A DNA stretch of 64,000 bases from Notospermus geniculatus (GCA_002633025.1 NMRB01000060.1:40000-103999); one strand, 5' to 3'; shown: positions 23,201 through 32,894, counted from the stretch's first letter. Numbers and translations are program-made. Notes: generated by a model not told the origin, from the sequence alone.

Positions 23201-25915
23201 AGCGGAGCGGGCCATGTAAATAACTTAAATGTTTCCGCAGCCAAAAATGAAGAGAGAATCACATACAATGTTTAGTTTGTAAATCTAGAACCTCGCGCAT
23301 TAGTTCTCCAATTTGTCTTCGCAACGGATGGAGGGACGGGTGGAGGCACCGACCGATCGACCGACGGACGGACGTCACTCGACCCATTTTACTAGGGTAA
23401 GTGGTAAAATGGATACAGATAGAGTCCAACATTGCCGAATGGGAACTCCTAACCCTAACCCCCTAATCCTAACCCTAACCCTAACCCTAATCCTAACTAA
23501 CCCTTACCCTAACCCCAACCCTAACCCTAACCCCAACCCTAATCCTAACCCTAATCCTAACTTTTGGACTCTATCTGTATCCATTCTACCATTCTCCATT
23601 TTACTAGCTCTGCTGTCTCTGCCAGTGTCCGGTTCCCATGACGAATAATGTGCAGCGTTTTCTTTTCTGCAGCAATATAGGCAATGGGCCAAAATCTGTG
23701 CGGGGCTTAGTTTTTGAGTTCGTGGTGACTTTCTGGTGGCAAGAGAACTCCACTTGATTCAGGTCTGTAGTGGTCAGAACTATCAGAAAATGCAAAGGTT
23801 CCGCAAAAATAGTTGCTCCTTAATTAGTAATTAGCTGTTAATTAACGGCATATCAATGAAAAGAGTAATCCTGTGTGTGACATATAAATCAACTTTATCC
23901 GATTTTAACCAAAAGAGCGTGATTGGAAAGAGCTTGAAAATAGCTTTAAAATGATATAATGAAATGGTCCATGGACCATGTGCTCACTGGGTTGGACATA
24001 ATACATGTAATAGTCTAATGACAGAGGCAGGTACATATCAGTTATGAGCAATCTGGGTCAAGTCATTCCCAGGTAGGACTTTGATTATTTTTGGGTTACG
24101 CCACCTGGCGGCCATATTGGATGTCCGATCGGGCCGAAACTTCACATGGACATAAAGGTCATCTGCAGGGGGCCACATATCACATTGGAGCGCTTTGGGT
24201 TAAGGCGTTCCTGAGTTACAACACTTTGATGATTTTTGGGTTACGCCACCTGGTGGCCATGTTTGAAGTCAAATCAGGCCAAAATTTGACATGCATGTAA
24301 AGGTCATCTAGATGGAAGTAAATATCAAATTTGAGCACTCTGCGTCAAGCCATTCCCGAGTAATAGCACTTACTTGATTTTCAGGTTGCGCCACCTGGCG
24401 GCCATACTGGATGTCAAATCGGGCCGAAACTTGGTATTTTTTAAGGTACCCCTCCAATGCACATTTATGCAAGATATGAAGTCGCTCGGTGAAATAATGA
24501 CAAACTGTGGCAGGTTCGTCAATTTTGTCGAACTTTGACCTCTGTGACCTTGAAAAGTAGGTCAAATTAAAAACCCGTTATATATGTTATGTATCCTTAT
24601 TAGCTACACCTATGATAAAAATTTGGAGATGATCTAGTCATTAGTTCAGGAGTTATTGCACTTTTTGTGTTTTTGGTTTCCGCCACCTGGTGGCCAAACC
24701 GAGAGTCGAATGGGACCGAAACTTGGTGCCGTGGGTCATCTGACCTAGGGGTATATATGTACCAAGTTTCAGACCAATAGCTCCAGCGGTTACGAAACGT
24801 GCCCTGCTAACGGAACACGACGACGGACGACGGACGACGCCGGACGACGGACGCTGCACCATTGTAATAGCTTACCCAGTGAGCTAAAAATGAATAAAAT
24901 CAGTCAAATATCAATATCACAAAAACGACCCATTTTCGGCAGTAGTCAACATCCTTATTATTTGGCATTCTGCGGAAACATGAGGTTAGAGCAATCTAAA
25001 CCCAGGTTTAGGTGGCTTATTTGATTCCGAGGCAGCATATTTCTATCTGTTGGTAAAACATTTATGGGGTGTAAATCCAACCGTTCAAAAGTTAGCTGTA
25101 CATCGTCACCCATAGCTCCATTGTAGCGTCTAATTGATATCCAATTTGTATTTCATTTTTCCGTCAGGGCCGACGCTATAGCATTATTGGCCCTGGTAAG
25201 TACGGAGGAGGCCATCACAAGCTACTCATGTTCCTCACTTGGATGGGGTATTTTACTTGCCCTTGCAAAGACACAAGGTACAAGGCACCACGGCTTACTG
25301 TCCCATGCGACGGACATGAAGAGCCGGGAATGAAATCCCATATGGCCCGGGCTAGATTCGAACCCGGGACCTGCCGCTTGCTAAGCGGACGTGATAACCA
25401 CTAGGCTATCAGGCTCCTCATTGATATCCAATGATGAAGTTCAAATCCCTATATTAAAAAGTTAGGAGCAACTTTTGACGTGGGAACTTTTTGAAAATTG
25501 CTTGAAAATGACCTTTTCTCTGAAATAAAAAAGAAATTAATTTGCCCCTGAGAGTCACCACGAAGTAACAAGATACACCTTTTGGCCAATGGCCTAATAC
25601 TCACTCAAACGCCAGTTCCTGGTTTGGAAAAACCTCCCCTCTAAGCCAGAAATACAGATACGATTGAAAAATAAAGTTGACGAGCACAGTGCTGTCGGCG
25701 ATGGCCAAACCAGCCATGTAGGTACACGTCGATTGGTTCCGGTTACTTGGTTTCCCAGCAACCAGGAACGCCAAAACGTTGCTTGGCAACCCGAGTATGA
25801 TTATCAATATTGACCATATTCGTGTGATGTATTCGAATGCCAGCTGCAGCTGTAAATATTCATCAGCCGGACGTTGGCTGATGGTCACGTTTCCTGTCGT
25901 ACGTATTACTTCCAT
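14218..25915 (-). CDS. Gene C: intact rhodopsin-like (peptide-receptor type) GPCR
   Basis: Exon 1 25605-25915, exon 2 22730-22950 and exon 3 14218-14717 join in frame to 1032 nt, giving 343 residues. All introns are GT-AG (phase 2, phase 1). Seven hydrophobic segments follow class A order. There is an N-terminal NVT site, TM1 with LPSN, TM2 with LAIAD, TM3 end with SFDRTIAVWAPMKAAILC (DRT in place of DRY), TM5 with LPFLVIIGCN, a basic third loop (RAENKRKQ), TM6 without CWxP, and TM7 with NFYAYMIGGGSKFR, where N-F-x-x-Y replaces NPxxY. No cysteine sits at the start of TM3 or in ECL2. FMRFamide/TRH-receptor-like invertebrate GPCRs share the NFxxY ending and the RAK after the second loop, so a plasma-membrane peptide or chemosensory receptor is likely; the ligand is unknown. 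Intron 2 is 8 kb because of one 7.3-kb insertion. Confidence 0.85.
15590..15785 (-). repeat. tRNA-derived SINE-like element
   Basis: On the minus strand a tRNA-like head (GGGCGAATGGGGAAGACGG, then GGGTTCAATTCCC as B box) at about 15700-15765 is followed by an A-rich run and a tail ending ATAAGGTGGCG. The same head and tail occur at 60530-60690. It is nested in the 7.3-kb insertion. Confidence 0.6.
15809..15905. repeat. Partial TATGGCAAGCGG foldback end
   Basis: These 97 bases duplicate the first 97 bases of the foldback element starting at 16056 (TATGGCAAGCGGTTTGTCC...). This looks like a separate truncated insertion. Confidence 0.7.
16056..17791. mobile_element. Foldback element with about 375-bp inverted ends rich in AAAATCATAGATTTTG
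   Basis: The ends TATGGCAAGCGGTTTGTCC and GGACAAACCGCTTGCCATA bound 1.74 kb, flanked by CACGTC at 16050-16055 and 17792-17797 as a likely 6-bp target duplication. Each arm (16056-16430, 17415-17791) is made of AAAATCATAGATTTTG and CAAAAACCTATATTTTG words that also pair internally. The middle (16440-17400) is ordinary non-coding DNA. Other copies lie at about 21361-22107 and 43119-45025. Confidence 0.75.
18394..18690. mobile_element. Short AAGAGGCC...AGCTGAGC repeat
   Basis: The left edge ACAAGAGGCCCAAGGGCC and right edge AGCTCAGCTGAAAGCTGAGC match the two edges of 11873-14140 in reverse orientation. A CACACACACACAGACGGACG run precedes the right edge. It is about 300 bp, non-coding, inside the 7.3-kb insertion. 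Confidence 0.55.
19036..19212. mobile_element. GGTGTAACATCTGCCAGTG inverted-repeat element, copy 1
   Basis: GGTGTAATATCTGCCAGTGTT at the left and AACACTGGCAGATGTTACACC at the right are inverted ends of a 177-bp element. Relatives lie at 38751-38925 and 45823-45996, and a partial copy at about 18775-18870. Non-coding. Confidence 0.75.
19493..19625. repeat. GACA/GACGGA simple repeat and a short palindrome
   Basis: A run of CGGACGGACGGACAG and GACAGACAGACAGACACAGA is followed at about 19599-19625 by the palindrome GGTTTCCGATC TTGA GATCGGAAACC. Non-coding; probably the terminal part of a repeat. Confidence 0.6.
19682..19926. mobile_element. Inverted-repeat element TTAAGGCCGTTTTGACGGGCG
   Basis: TTAAGGCCGTTTTGACGGGCG at the left is matched by CGCCCGTCAAATCGGCCCTTTAA at the right (19904-19926). 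Internal copies of GACGGGCGTTTT and GCGATATCGCC give extra pairing. Nested in the 7.3-kb insertion. Confidence 0.65.
19924..20077. mobile_element. Inverted-repeat element AAGGCCTGCTTTCCATT
   Basis: AAGGCCTGCTTTCCATTAGAG and its inverse (about 20054-20077) frame 154 bp. AAACGCTCGAAAGCATTGT and its complement extend the pairing. It directly abuts two neighbours. Confidence 0.65.
20075..20783. mobile_element. Cluster of AAGGCGGTGACAG-ended inverted-repeat elements
   Basis: AAGGCGGTGACAG occurs at 20075 and 20370, and its inverse CTGTCACCG at about 20212 and 20770, giving an element at 20075-20227 and a second at 20368-20783. The second is interrupted by GTGACAGACTGGTGCG (20459) and its inverse (about 20693). 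The interiors are GC-rich and non-coding. The head-to-tail packing suggests repeated insertion near the same kind of end. Confidence 0.6.
21034..21144. mobile_element. AGGGAGGTTTCGC hairpin element, right end broken at an N
   Basis: It begins AGGGAGGTTTCGCAAGCGCC like 11179-11298 and returns to GGCCTAACCGGGCGCTTGCGA, but the expected AACCTCCCT end is missing where the base is N (21145). AAT precedes it. It is nested within the 7.3-kb element of the same terminal family. The truncation may be an assembly artefact. Confidence 0.7.
21361..22107. mobile_element. Second copy of the TATGGCAAGCGG foldback, right half
   Basis: This block repeats 17060-17791 in the same orientation (starting ACCACTGTCCATACCTTTGA, ending GGACAAACCGCTTGCCATA) with few differences. 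The left arm is missing. Both copies lie in the 7.3-kb insertion, so part of that insertion grew by duplication or repeated insertion. Confidence 0.7.
22146..22230 (+). repeat. tRNA-like SINE head
   Basis: TTGGCTGAGTGGATAGAGTGG resembles a tRNA A box/D arm and GGTTCGATTCCCG is a B box. The two are about 35 bp apart, and a T-run follows. A close relative lies inverted at 60372-60440. No clean acceptor stem can be paired, so a SINE head or pseudo-tRNA fits better than a functional tRNA. Confidence 0.55.
23187..23230 (-). pseudogene. Relict 5' edge of a receptor exon 2 in gene C intron 1
   Basis: CTGAGCTGACACCAGCGGAG followed by GGCCATGTAAATAAC and TTAAATGTTTCCGCAG matches the exon 2 start and acceptor region of gene E. 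The downstream intron (23222-23395) also matches gene E intron 1. This is a leftover from recombination between paralogues. Confidence 0.6.
23396..23595. mobile_element. 200-bp insertion carrying telomere-like CCTAACCC repeats
   Basis: It is flanked by the 12-bp direct repeat CCATTTTACTAG (23384-23395 and 23596-23607), which is present once at the same point in gene E intron 1 (about 37239-37250). The insertion has inverted ends (AATGGATACAGATAGAGTCC and complement) around about 110 bp of CCTAACCC/CCTAATCC units. Open frames here translate the repeat. Confidence 0.7.
23961..24890 (+). mobile_element. Large GTGAGCTAAAAA-ended repeat, copy 1
   Basis: This 0.9-kb repeat contains four diverged internal units, each with GCCACCTGGCGGCCATATTGG and GGCCGAAACTT, and ends ACGACGGACGACGGACG...CCCAGTGAGCTAAAAA. 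The same element lies inverted at 56445-57317, and fragments occur at 33537-33690 and 39485-39590. Non-coding; the internal units are about 120-160 bp apart. Confidence 0.7.
24900..25335. other. Gene C intron 1, no gene seen
   Basis: The segment 25010-25130 (around TCTATCTGTTGGTAAAACAT) matches 46785-46905 inside another inverted-repeat element, so it is a fragment of that family. The remainder shows no coding signal. Confidence 0.4.
25338..25418 (-). repeat. tRNA-like sequence (anticodon-like AGC), probably a SINE or pseudo-tRNA
   Basis: On the minus strand, GATAGCCTAGTGGTTATCACG resembles a D arm, TTAGCAA an anticodon loop reading AGC, and GGGTTCGAATC a T loop. The T stem carries two extra bases and the acceptor end does not pair with GGAGCCT, so it is unlikely to be a working tRNA-Ala. 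It lies in gene C intron 1. Confidence 0.5.
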
Positions 25916-26017
25916 CTCAAGAGGCTTTATTTAGTTTCAACAAAGGAAGAATTTGCCGGCGATGCACAGATAAATTGCCCGCAAAAAGTCTCATGTCTTT
26001 CACCCGGCATATGGAGT

Positions 26018-26912
26018 ATTACGTCAGCAATCACGTCCGTGGTCTCAATCCCAGGACATACATTAGGCCCACATCAACGCTCATGTAGCCTGGGCCAAAA
26101 GACACGGGATTGAAATACTGGGGAGGTTTCGAAATCAAACGATAAACCAAAACTTTACGACAACGTTATTTTTCATACTACACATTAACCAGATTTTGCA
26201 TTGCATTTTCGGTACAAAAATAAAGTTGTTTATGTTTATCGTTTGATTTCGAAACCTCCCTACTAAATCGAGGATCACGTGGCCTCTATCCCAGGACATT
26301 AGAAAAATGTTGCCCTCCATGGAGGGTGACATGCCGAAATGTCCCCCCGCGGGATGCAATGTCTCCCGAGGCGAATACCGAAAGTCGAGTTGATTGAAAA
26401 CAATTTCTTTTTATGAAAAATTAGAATCATTTATCAAGCGACGTGACGCAATGCATCCACAGTGGATAGGCGTACGCCGTCCGCACTGGACTGACATGAC
26501 TGAGGTGTGCCTACTGTCTCCGGCCTAGTGTTTCAAACACTGGTTTGGGACGCATTGAGTTAACCATTTTGCATCAAGGCTACTGCTTACTGCCAAGAAA
26601 TGAGATTGTGAGTGGTATTTTTCCGTTTGAAGAGTATGCATTTGTTCTATGGACGTTCAAACTTGCGAACCGAGAGAGTGAAAAAAGTGGCGGCCACTGC
26701 CGGTCGACATTTCATGAAATGTCGCACCTTTGGTGACGTCAGAGCGGTCGACATGCCAAAATTCCTTATGGTCACGTGTGCGGTGTGAGCCAATCGCATT
26801 CACGGAAACTTACTTGAGGTACGGGATAGTTTATTACATCGACGATCATATGGCCTCTATCCCATGACATACATACTGTATCGACGATTATGTGGCCTCT
26901 ATAGCAGGACAT
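26018..26912. promoter_or_regulatory. Repeated CACGTG-containing module upstream of gene C
   Basis: Four diverged copies of GATCACGTGGCCTCTATCCC followed by AGGACAT lie at about 26018-26063, 26270-26300, 26832-26870 and 26881-26912. The first also contains ACGTCA, a CRE half-site. Related copies stand in tandem upstream of copy D (31690-31806). The position just upstream of the start codon in two paralogues suggests shared regulatory DNA, but no function has been shown. Confidence 0.45.
26120..26261. mobile_element. GGGGAGGTTTCGAAATCAAAC hairpin element with ACT duplications
   Basis: The ends GGGGAGGTTTCGAAATC and GATTTCGAAACCTCCCT continue as CAAACGATAAAC and GTTTATCGTTTG. ACT at 26117-26119 and 26262-26264 is the 3-bp duplication. 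It interrupts the upstream region of gene C between two copies of the CACGTG module. Same terminal family as 11179-11298 but a different interior, shared with 56195-56345. Confidence 0.85.
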
Positions 26913-26919
26913 GGATTAT

Positions 26920-27760
26920 TACGACATCACTATAATGGCAAGCCTTCATGCTCCATCCCAGATCAAGATGGCGGCAAATTCAGCGTCGAAATGTGAAGTG
27001 ACAGCAGCCCGACGTACATGTACCACACAACCAGGATTTTTATGCTCAGCAATGAACGCTTCGCCCTAGGCAGTGAATACAGTCGAAATATGAGGTATAT
27101 ACTTCGTTCCGCGCAGGCATACCTTTTTTGGGTACTATTATCAAATTGCAACCATTTTCACGATAATTCTTTTTTTATTTGTTCTGGTTCACGTTTAATA
27201 GTTCTAATGAAGTGTGACATTATTCTGTGATATAAATTTGATAGTCCGAACGTCTGACTCGTATTGCTATTTTTAGAATCTGCTGGACGCTAATACAGAG
27301 TCAGATGATGAGTAACCGAAGAACCAGATTTTGGTTCTACGTCATCAGCATGATCAGATCACGGATTGGTGGTTCCCGTATCACGTGACCTCAAACTGTA
27401 AAGATGGCGATGCTGTGCATTCGCCGATTTGGATTTTCGAGAGGAATGTTTTTCGTGATTGTGATAACAAATTGCGGTTTTCTTAATGTTTGTCTGGCTA
27501 AGAGTGAACAGAGAGCGTGATTGCGAGTGTAGCTGGTTGAAACAGCAAGTAAAATGCCTGAGAGCAGCGTTGTCAAGTGATACGATTGCCGTGCACTAAA
27601 TGTATTCAAAACACGACCTGGAGATGGACGGACCAATCAAAATAGACCCCCGCGATAGGCTTCACCTGACTCTTGTTGCGGCCGTCAGTTCTGCAAATGA
27701 GCAACAGGAGGCAGTGTTCGGACTATAAATTTGACAGCCTGGGCCAACGTAAAACTGTTG
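26920..27760. other. Intergenic DNA between gene C and copy D
   Basis: I see no supportable gene. A further weak CACGTG site (GTATCACGTGACCTC) lies near 27378. Open frames in both directions are short and show no recognisable domain. Confidence 0.4.
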
Positions 27761-29088
27761 CTAAAATCGCGGTCCAGATACATGTATACTATTGTGGGCC
27801 GAGACAGGACGAGTCAGTGATCTGGGAACTAGCTTTTCATGATCCAACAAGAAATGATCATCATTACGGAACTTGCTCCCTCCTCCAATCATATACATGT
27901 AAAAATTCACTGCGTAATTCACCTCCCAAAGTAGGCCAAGTGTCCAGTATTCCAACTTCAATCGGAGAAACCAATATAAGTCGGCCATATTGTACATAGG
28001 GCCAATGGAGGGGATGGTTAAATATACATAATGCATTCTCATCGCTATTGAAAGAAAAACGTAAGCGAGGTTGACCAGTACGAGCATGCGCATCATGTAC
28101 TTGTTTTCAGCATCACGTGATTTCTTACATGCGTGACAGCCGCCAGACGTCGCTGACGTTTTTTACGTTTATCTTCTGCCCGCCTTACGCCGATGATGAT
28201 GGCGATGTTGCAGCAAGTTATAATGAGAAATGGGATAATTGTTCCGACTATGAGTTGATGAAGCATGGAAAGGGTTGCAAAAAGGGGAGTTTCTGGGGTC
28301 TTCCACTCTATCAACACCATACATTGAAGGAAAAAATATATGGCGTGAATGAAGCCTGCAGCACACTAAAGACCAACTCGAGCGTCAGGTTGCGTGGACT
28401 GACGTCTGCGTTGGAGTGTCGTCTGCGGAGTTCGGCCTCGTAATGGGCTATGGCCTCAACAGCCGATGATCCTTGGAGATCGATGGAGTCGAGCTTTTGG
28501 CGCTATTTGATCCTCGACTCCATGCTCTAGCACACCAAAATGTTCTTTCAGGATAGAAAATTAGACACCTCACAGATCGAAAAAAATTCGGAAATATCTA
28601 AAATAATCTTGCTACCTGTGTTTTCTTCAATACTGTAAGCCTGGTCCCAGAACAGTTGAATGTTGAACAAGAATGTAAAGACAGCCGTCGTGGCCATGAC
28701 CTTCTTGGCACGTGACGGGCTGCACAAAATGGCCGCCTTCATCGGAGCCCAGACTGCAATGGCGCGGTCAAACGACATCTCGGCCAGGAAGAGACCCGAG
28801 CTGACACCGGACGAGTAGGCGATGAAAAATGTGAACCTGGATGGAGAAATCCCGAGAAAGTCCAAATCGAAAATACTGGAGTGTGACCAGTCCGACCACT
28901 GATATACTTGCCCCACTGGTTTTTGGCAAAATGTAGGTATTCGGTATGCCACCAACCACTGGCACGGCTGCACACAAAATGCAGGGATGCTGAATTCCCA
29001 ATACTCCACTGCGTGTTTTTGCAACCATTTGATTCCTAGTTTGCAGAATTAAACGAAGTGTATAGCCCAGTCGAAGCCAAGTTACCGT

Positions 29089-30708
29089 TTGTATGTATTT
29101 GTATTTGTATTTATTTTCATAAAAATATTTACAAGAGAAGTAGGAAAGGGCCGAGGCCGAAGCATTAGTGGCCCTTATGGACAAACTTAAACATAGAATT
29201 AAGGCGGTGACAAAATAACAATAAACATGAATATTGAGTAAAGAGTGAATGAAAGTCGCGTGGTGAGAGAACACGAACCACGGACAAACAAAATACAGAC
29301 AGAGTAAGATAAGTACAGACCGCGGTAGACACCCAGATGAACTGGTAAAGACCTATTCAACACTGAGTATCCACCGCGACCACACCGACCAGAGCAACAA
29401 CACATTAACGATACACTGTATGTACAGAATAGGAGTACGATTTAGGGGGTCATGGCAGCTACCCAGAACATAAGAGCGGGAATGCATGAAGAGGACACAG
29501 AGTCGGGGTTGATGTGTAAGGAACCGATAGAAGTGAAGGATCACTATGTAGCACCGCTGAGTATGGAATTCGCTGTGTCAAGAAAAGTAGCAGTTTTTGA
29601 TATAATGAGCTTATTCATCTGATTTGAGAAGGGAGGGCCACCATGAATCAGCAGGTAACTGCGGTCTGACAGATTGGATGAAGCTAAAACAGTTGTGTCA
29701 AGATTCGGGATAGAGTCGATATCATTCAGGAATTCAAGTCGTTGAATGGCCAGAAGAGGACAATGAAATAGAACGTGCGTAGTGGACTGAGTGCGGAAAC
29801 CACATTGGCACCGCGGGTCGGGCGTATTCGTAAAATTATGCGCATAAAAGTGACTTTTAAAAAGAAGGTCGCATCTAGCCTTATTCAGGGTGATTTCCAC
29901 ACAGCGGGGTAAATTTAGCTTACTTGTTGAGAATTTGTATTTAGGACCCCCGACGTGCAGGCGCGTTCGGTATTTGAATGAATTTCTGGAAAAAGATGCC
30001 TTGATACTGGCCGGAAGAGAATCCCACAATTGAATTGACCGAGGGACAGCAGAACGACGCAAAGTATGTGACATACGGGGTGGTAAAATGAAGGCTCTGC
30101 GCTGACGAAGCCGATTATCATTGACAGGGTTCCTATAGATATTAAAGAGGTCCGAAATGTATGAAGGCACATTGTTGTTTACATTATCATACATTAAAAG
30201 TAAGAGTTTAGACTCCCTCCGGTCACTAAGACTGAGCCACCCAAGATTTTTGAGTACTTTTGCAGAGCTAGTTCCCCGCAGGCATCCACTGACTAACAGT
30301 GCTCCTCTGTATTGGATACGATCAAGTTTCGCAATGTACTCCCCACTGGCTAACAGAAACAGTAAGGAACCGTATTCCAAATGAGGAAGAATAAACGACA
30401 TGTACATTTGTTCAATATGTTTCGAATTCACACCGTGAACAAGGGACGCTAGTGGATTCAGTTTATTATTACATTTCTGAACGATATTGTCTATATGCTG
30501 GTGAAAATTAAGGGACGAATCAAAAATGACCCCACGATGTTTGTGAGAATTGCCTTTAGGTATTAACTCATTGTTGAGACGTAGATGAGGAAGCGGCAAG
30601 TCTGGCGTGAGAGGCGATTTGAATAGAACTTCCTTGCTCTTACTGCCCTTAAAGTTTAGCTTCCACGTATTTGACCAGACATTCAAACGATTCAAGTCGC
30701 TCTGAAGG
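29089..30708 (-). mobile_element. 5'-truncated non-LTR retrotransposon (LINE)
   Basis: A 383-residue frame (29544-30695) encodes the C-terminal part of a jockey/CR1-type reverse transcriptase. It starts just after the catalytic YxDD region (NVWSNTWKLNFKGSKSKEV) and runs through a thumb-like segment to a C-terminal CxC-x8-H-x4-C zinc motif (CQCGFRTQSTTHVLFHC). The 3' UTR runs to 29089 and ends in an A/T-rich tail (AAATACAAATAC repeats). A 14-bp target duplication AGCCAAGTTACCGT flanks it at 29075-29088 and 30709-30722. The catalytic core and endonuclease are absent, so it is a dead insertion, but its uninterrupted frame suggests it is young. It sits in intron 1 of receptor copy D in the same orientation. 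Confidence 0.9.
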
Positions 30709-30838
30709 AGCCAAGTTACCGTCCATGTTACAGTTCTAAAACATCCCGCGCTAGTGAATACACCTTTGCTTATTCCACCAGGGAGGTCTGTCCTGGAACT
30801 TGCATAAATAATGGGGAACCCGGCCTGCGGTTTATCCC

Positions 30839-31160
30839 GACAGGTCGGCGCTGCGAGCGGTTGTACCGAAACGACGTCGTTGACGTCATTCTAGGTGTTG
30901 ACGTTATGTAATGAAAAAATTTCCTGTACAGTTTTTCTACAGGAAAAATGACACAAAAGACGTTGCTTTTATCGCCATCGTATCTCTTCTTTCGGAAAAA
31001 AAGGAATGAGATTAAAAGAAAATTTCATCTGCTACACGATGATGATGCAAGTTTTACTGTCGGGTGACCAACACAAATGGTCTATTTTAACGCCAGAAAT
31101 AAATGGAAATAACGTTAGAAAAAAAGAGACTTCGGTATAACCGCTCGCAGCGCCACGTCG
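30839..31160. mobile_element. CGACAGGTCGGCGCTGCGAGCG inverted-repeat element, copy 1
   Basis: CAGGTCGGCGCTGCGAGCGG at the left is matched inverted by CCGCTCGCAGCGCCACGTCG at the right. The interior contains TTTTTCTACAG and AAAATTTCATCTGCTACACG. A second copy lies at 32473-32789. A diverged relative of the CCAGAAATAAATGGAAATA part may lie in the lectin gene near 53160-53240. Non-coding. Confidence 0.75.
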
Positions 31161-31689
31161 TGGCATTATTAGTGTGCGGGTTCCGCATTGGAAAAATGAA
31201 TATACCACGTAACAGAGAATCGCCGTCAATACGAAGAACACGAGAAGGTCAGAAACCTGGAAAAATGTGCAGGACGTCCTTGGAAATTTTTCGAAACACC
31301 CAGTGCAATACTCACTTAAACGCCAGGTCCTGATTTGGGAATACGTCTCCTTTCATCCAGAAAAACAGATAGGATTGAAAAATAAAGTTAACGAGCACAA
31401 TGTTGTCGGCGATGGCCAAACCGGCCATGTAGGTACACGTCGATTGGTTCCGGTTAACTCGTTTCGTAGCAACCAGAAACGCCATAACGTTGCTAGGCAA
31501 CCCGATCGTGATCGCGAATATTGACCAAATTTGTGTCATCTACTTGAACACAAGCTGCATCAGTAAATATTCATCTGCCGGAACTTGGCTGATTGTCACG
31601 TTTCCGGTTGAATCTATTTTTTTCCATCCCGATGAAACTCTGTTATTGTTTCAATGGGGCACTTTTGGATGATAGAAAGCCATGGTTTG

Positions 31690-31806
31690 CGGACGATCAC
31701 ATGGTTTTTACTCGGAGCATAGATTATAGCAGCAACGGTCACGTGGCCTCAACTCGGGACGCAGATTAACGTCAGCGATCACGTGCCCTCTACTCGGCAC
31801 GTAGGC
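31690..31806. promoter_or_regulatory. Three tandem CACGTG-type modules upstream of copy D
   Basis: Three units of about 40 bp contain, in turn, ATCACATGG, GTCACGTGGCC and ATCACGTGCCC, each followed by a version of TCAACTCGGGACGCAGATTA. They lie 60-180 bp upstream of the copy D start codon and resemble the scattered modules upstream of gene C. CACGTG is a bHLH/E-box core. A role here is inference. Confidence 0.5.
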
Positions 31807-31967
31807 CAACAGTCAAAATGAATGGCGGCCGTTTCATCCAAAATGTATATGTATGTGTTGTAGAGGGCATGGATACGAGCACATTAGATTATTATGACAC
31901 TGCCCTATGCTAAGGCCATTTTCCTAGCGTCGCTTTGGCAATCGGCTAACCTCGCAAAATGACTCGA

Positions 31968-32460
31968 ACTACATGTAAACTGACAGCCAATGCGAACGGT
32001 AAAACGCATCGCGTACACTATGAAAATGCAATGCGTGTCATCCCGTACGGTAGTGTTGATGTTGATTTGTGAAATGCCACATCCATCACACTTCAAAAAA
32101 GTATCCTACTGGCTGGATGGTGGACGCGACCGGGGTTCACTGCTTATCCATTCACAAGACGAAAATAACTGTACTTGTTTCAATCCAGAAATGCTCAAGT
32201 CCAGTTGTTGCTTCCTGCATGTAAGCAGACGACTTCATATTATTTCATGAACCTGCCTTCTGAAGATCCGAAGGTGTTAAGCGTCACGTTGTGAAGCGCA
32301 ACAGACCGAAGTACCACCACGACCAGGAAGATACTCCTCCATAAAGTTCGTCCTTGGCAGTGTTTATACACTCGAAATAAGAGACGTGGTTTCAACCATT
32401 TCTTTCGTATTCATATTTCCCCATGCAAGTTGCTCAGATGTCTTCAATGAGGATGGCGCA
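31968..32460. repeat. 5' flank duplicated between copy D and gene E
   Basis: Blocks such as TTGATGTTGATTTGTGAAATG, CCAGTTGTTGCTTCCTG and AGTACCACCACGACCAG recur at about 37765-38520 in the same order and orientation upstream of gene E, interrupted there by an element (37925-38231). D and E with their flanks therefore come from one duplication. Confidence 0.75.
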
Positions 32461-32472
32461 TTTTTTTTATCC

Positions 32473-32789
32473 CAACAGGTCGGCGCTGCGAGCGATGTGA
32501 CCTGAGCGACGTCATTGACGTTATTTTCGGTGTTGACGTTGCGTCATGAGAAAATGACCTGTACATTTTTCTACAGAAACAATGACTCAAAAACGTTGCT
32601 ATTATCGCCATCGTATCTCTTATTTTAAGAAAAAACGTAATGAGATTAAAAGAAAATTTCATCTGCTACACGATGATGTAAGTTTTACTGTCGGGTGACC
32701 AAAACAAAAGGGTTATTTTCATGCCAGAAATAAATGGAAATAACGTTAGAAAAACGACATTTTGGTCACAACGCTCGCAGCGACGCCGA
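32473..32789. mobile_element. CGACAGGTCGGCGCTGCGAGCG inverted-repeat element, copy 2
   Basis: AACAGGTCGGCGCTGCGAGCG and CGCTCGCAGCGACGCCGAG frame a copy closely similar to 30839-31160, including TGACGTTATTTTCGGTGTTG and GAAAATTTCATCTGCTAC. Non-coding. Confidence 0.75.
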
Positions 32790-32894
32790 GTGGTGCTAGT
32801 ACAGCGCGGTCCTCATTTAATGGGGCTATCCAGGGAAAACTACACCACCAGGTGACTCTACTGTACTATAAGTCCTAGTGTCACTGTTTGTAAC

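Larger units (their letters stand above)
27820..31627 (-). pseudogene. Receptor copy D: degraded GPCR gene
   Basis: Exon 1 31316-31627, exon 2 28616-28836 (221 nt, open) and exon 3 about 27850-28322. Exon 1 has one extra A in an A-run after the start codon and a TAG in place of the TAC/TAT codon before TM1. Exon 3 has lost its acceptor (CAAT|G where paralogues have CAAG|G), has a frameshift in the third intracellular loop near 28130-28160, and the tail departs after KFRND because the usual AAAGAAATC codons are missing. The rest still shows the family: SFDRAIAVWAPMKAAILC, SLAYVFLSI and NFYMYMIGGGSKFRND. Intron 1 holds a LINE insertion (29089-30708) and a hairpin element. With four independent lesions this is a true pseudogene. 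Confidence 0.85.

Noticed and set aside
23451-23560. Chromosome end
   Set aside because: The tract is short and degenerate, is flanked by a 12-bp duplication and is followed by normal intron DNA on both sides.
23504-23692. Frame rich in GLGLGL on the minus strand and NPNPNP on the plus strand
   Set aside because: Translation of the telomere-like CCTAACCC tract.
25338-25418. Functional tRNA-Ala(AGC)
   Set aside because: Two extra bases in the T stem and no matching acceptor stem; other tRNA-like heads in the window are attached to SINE tails.
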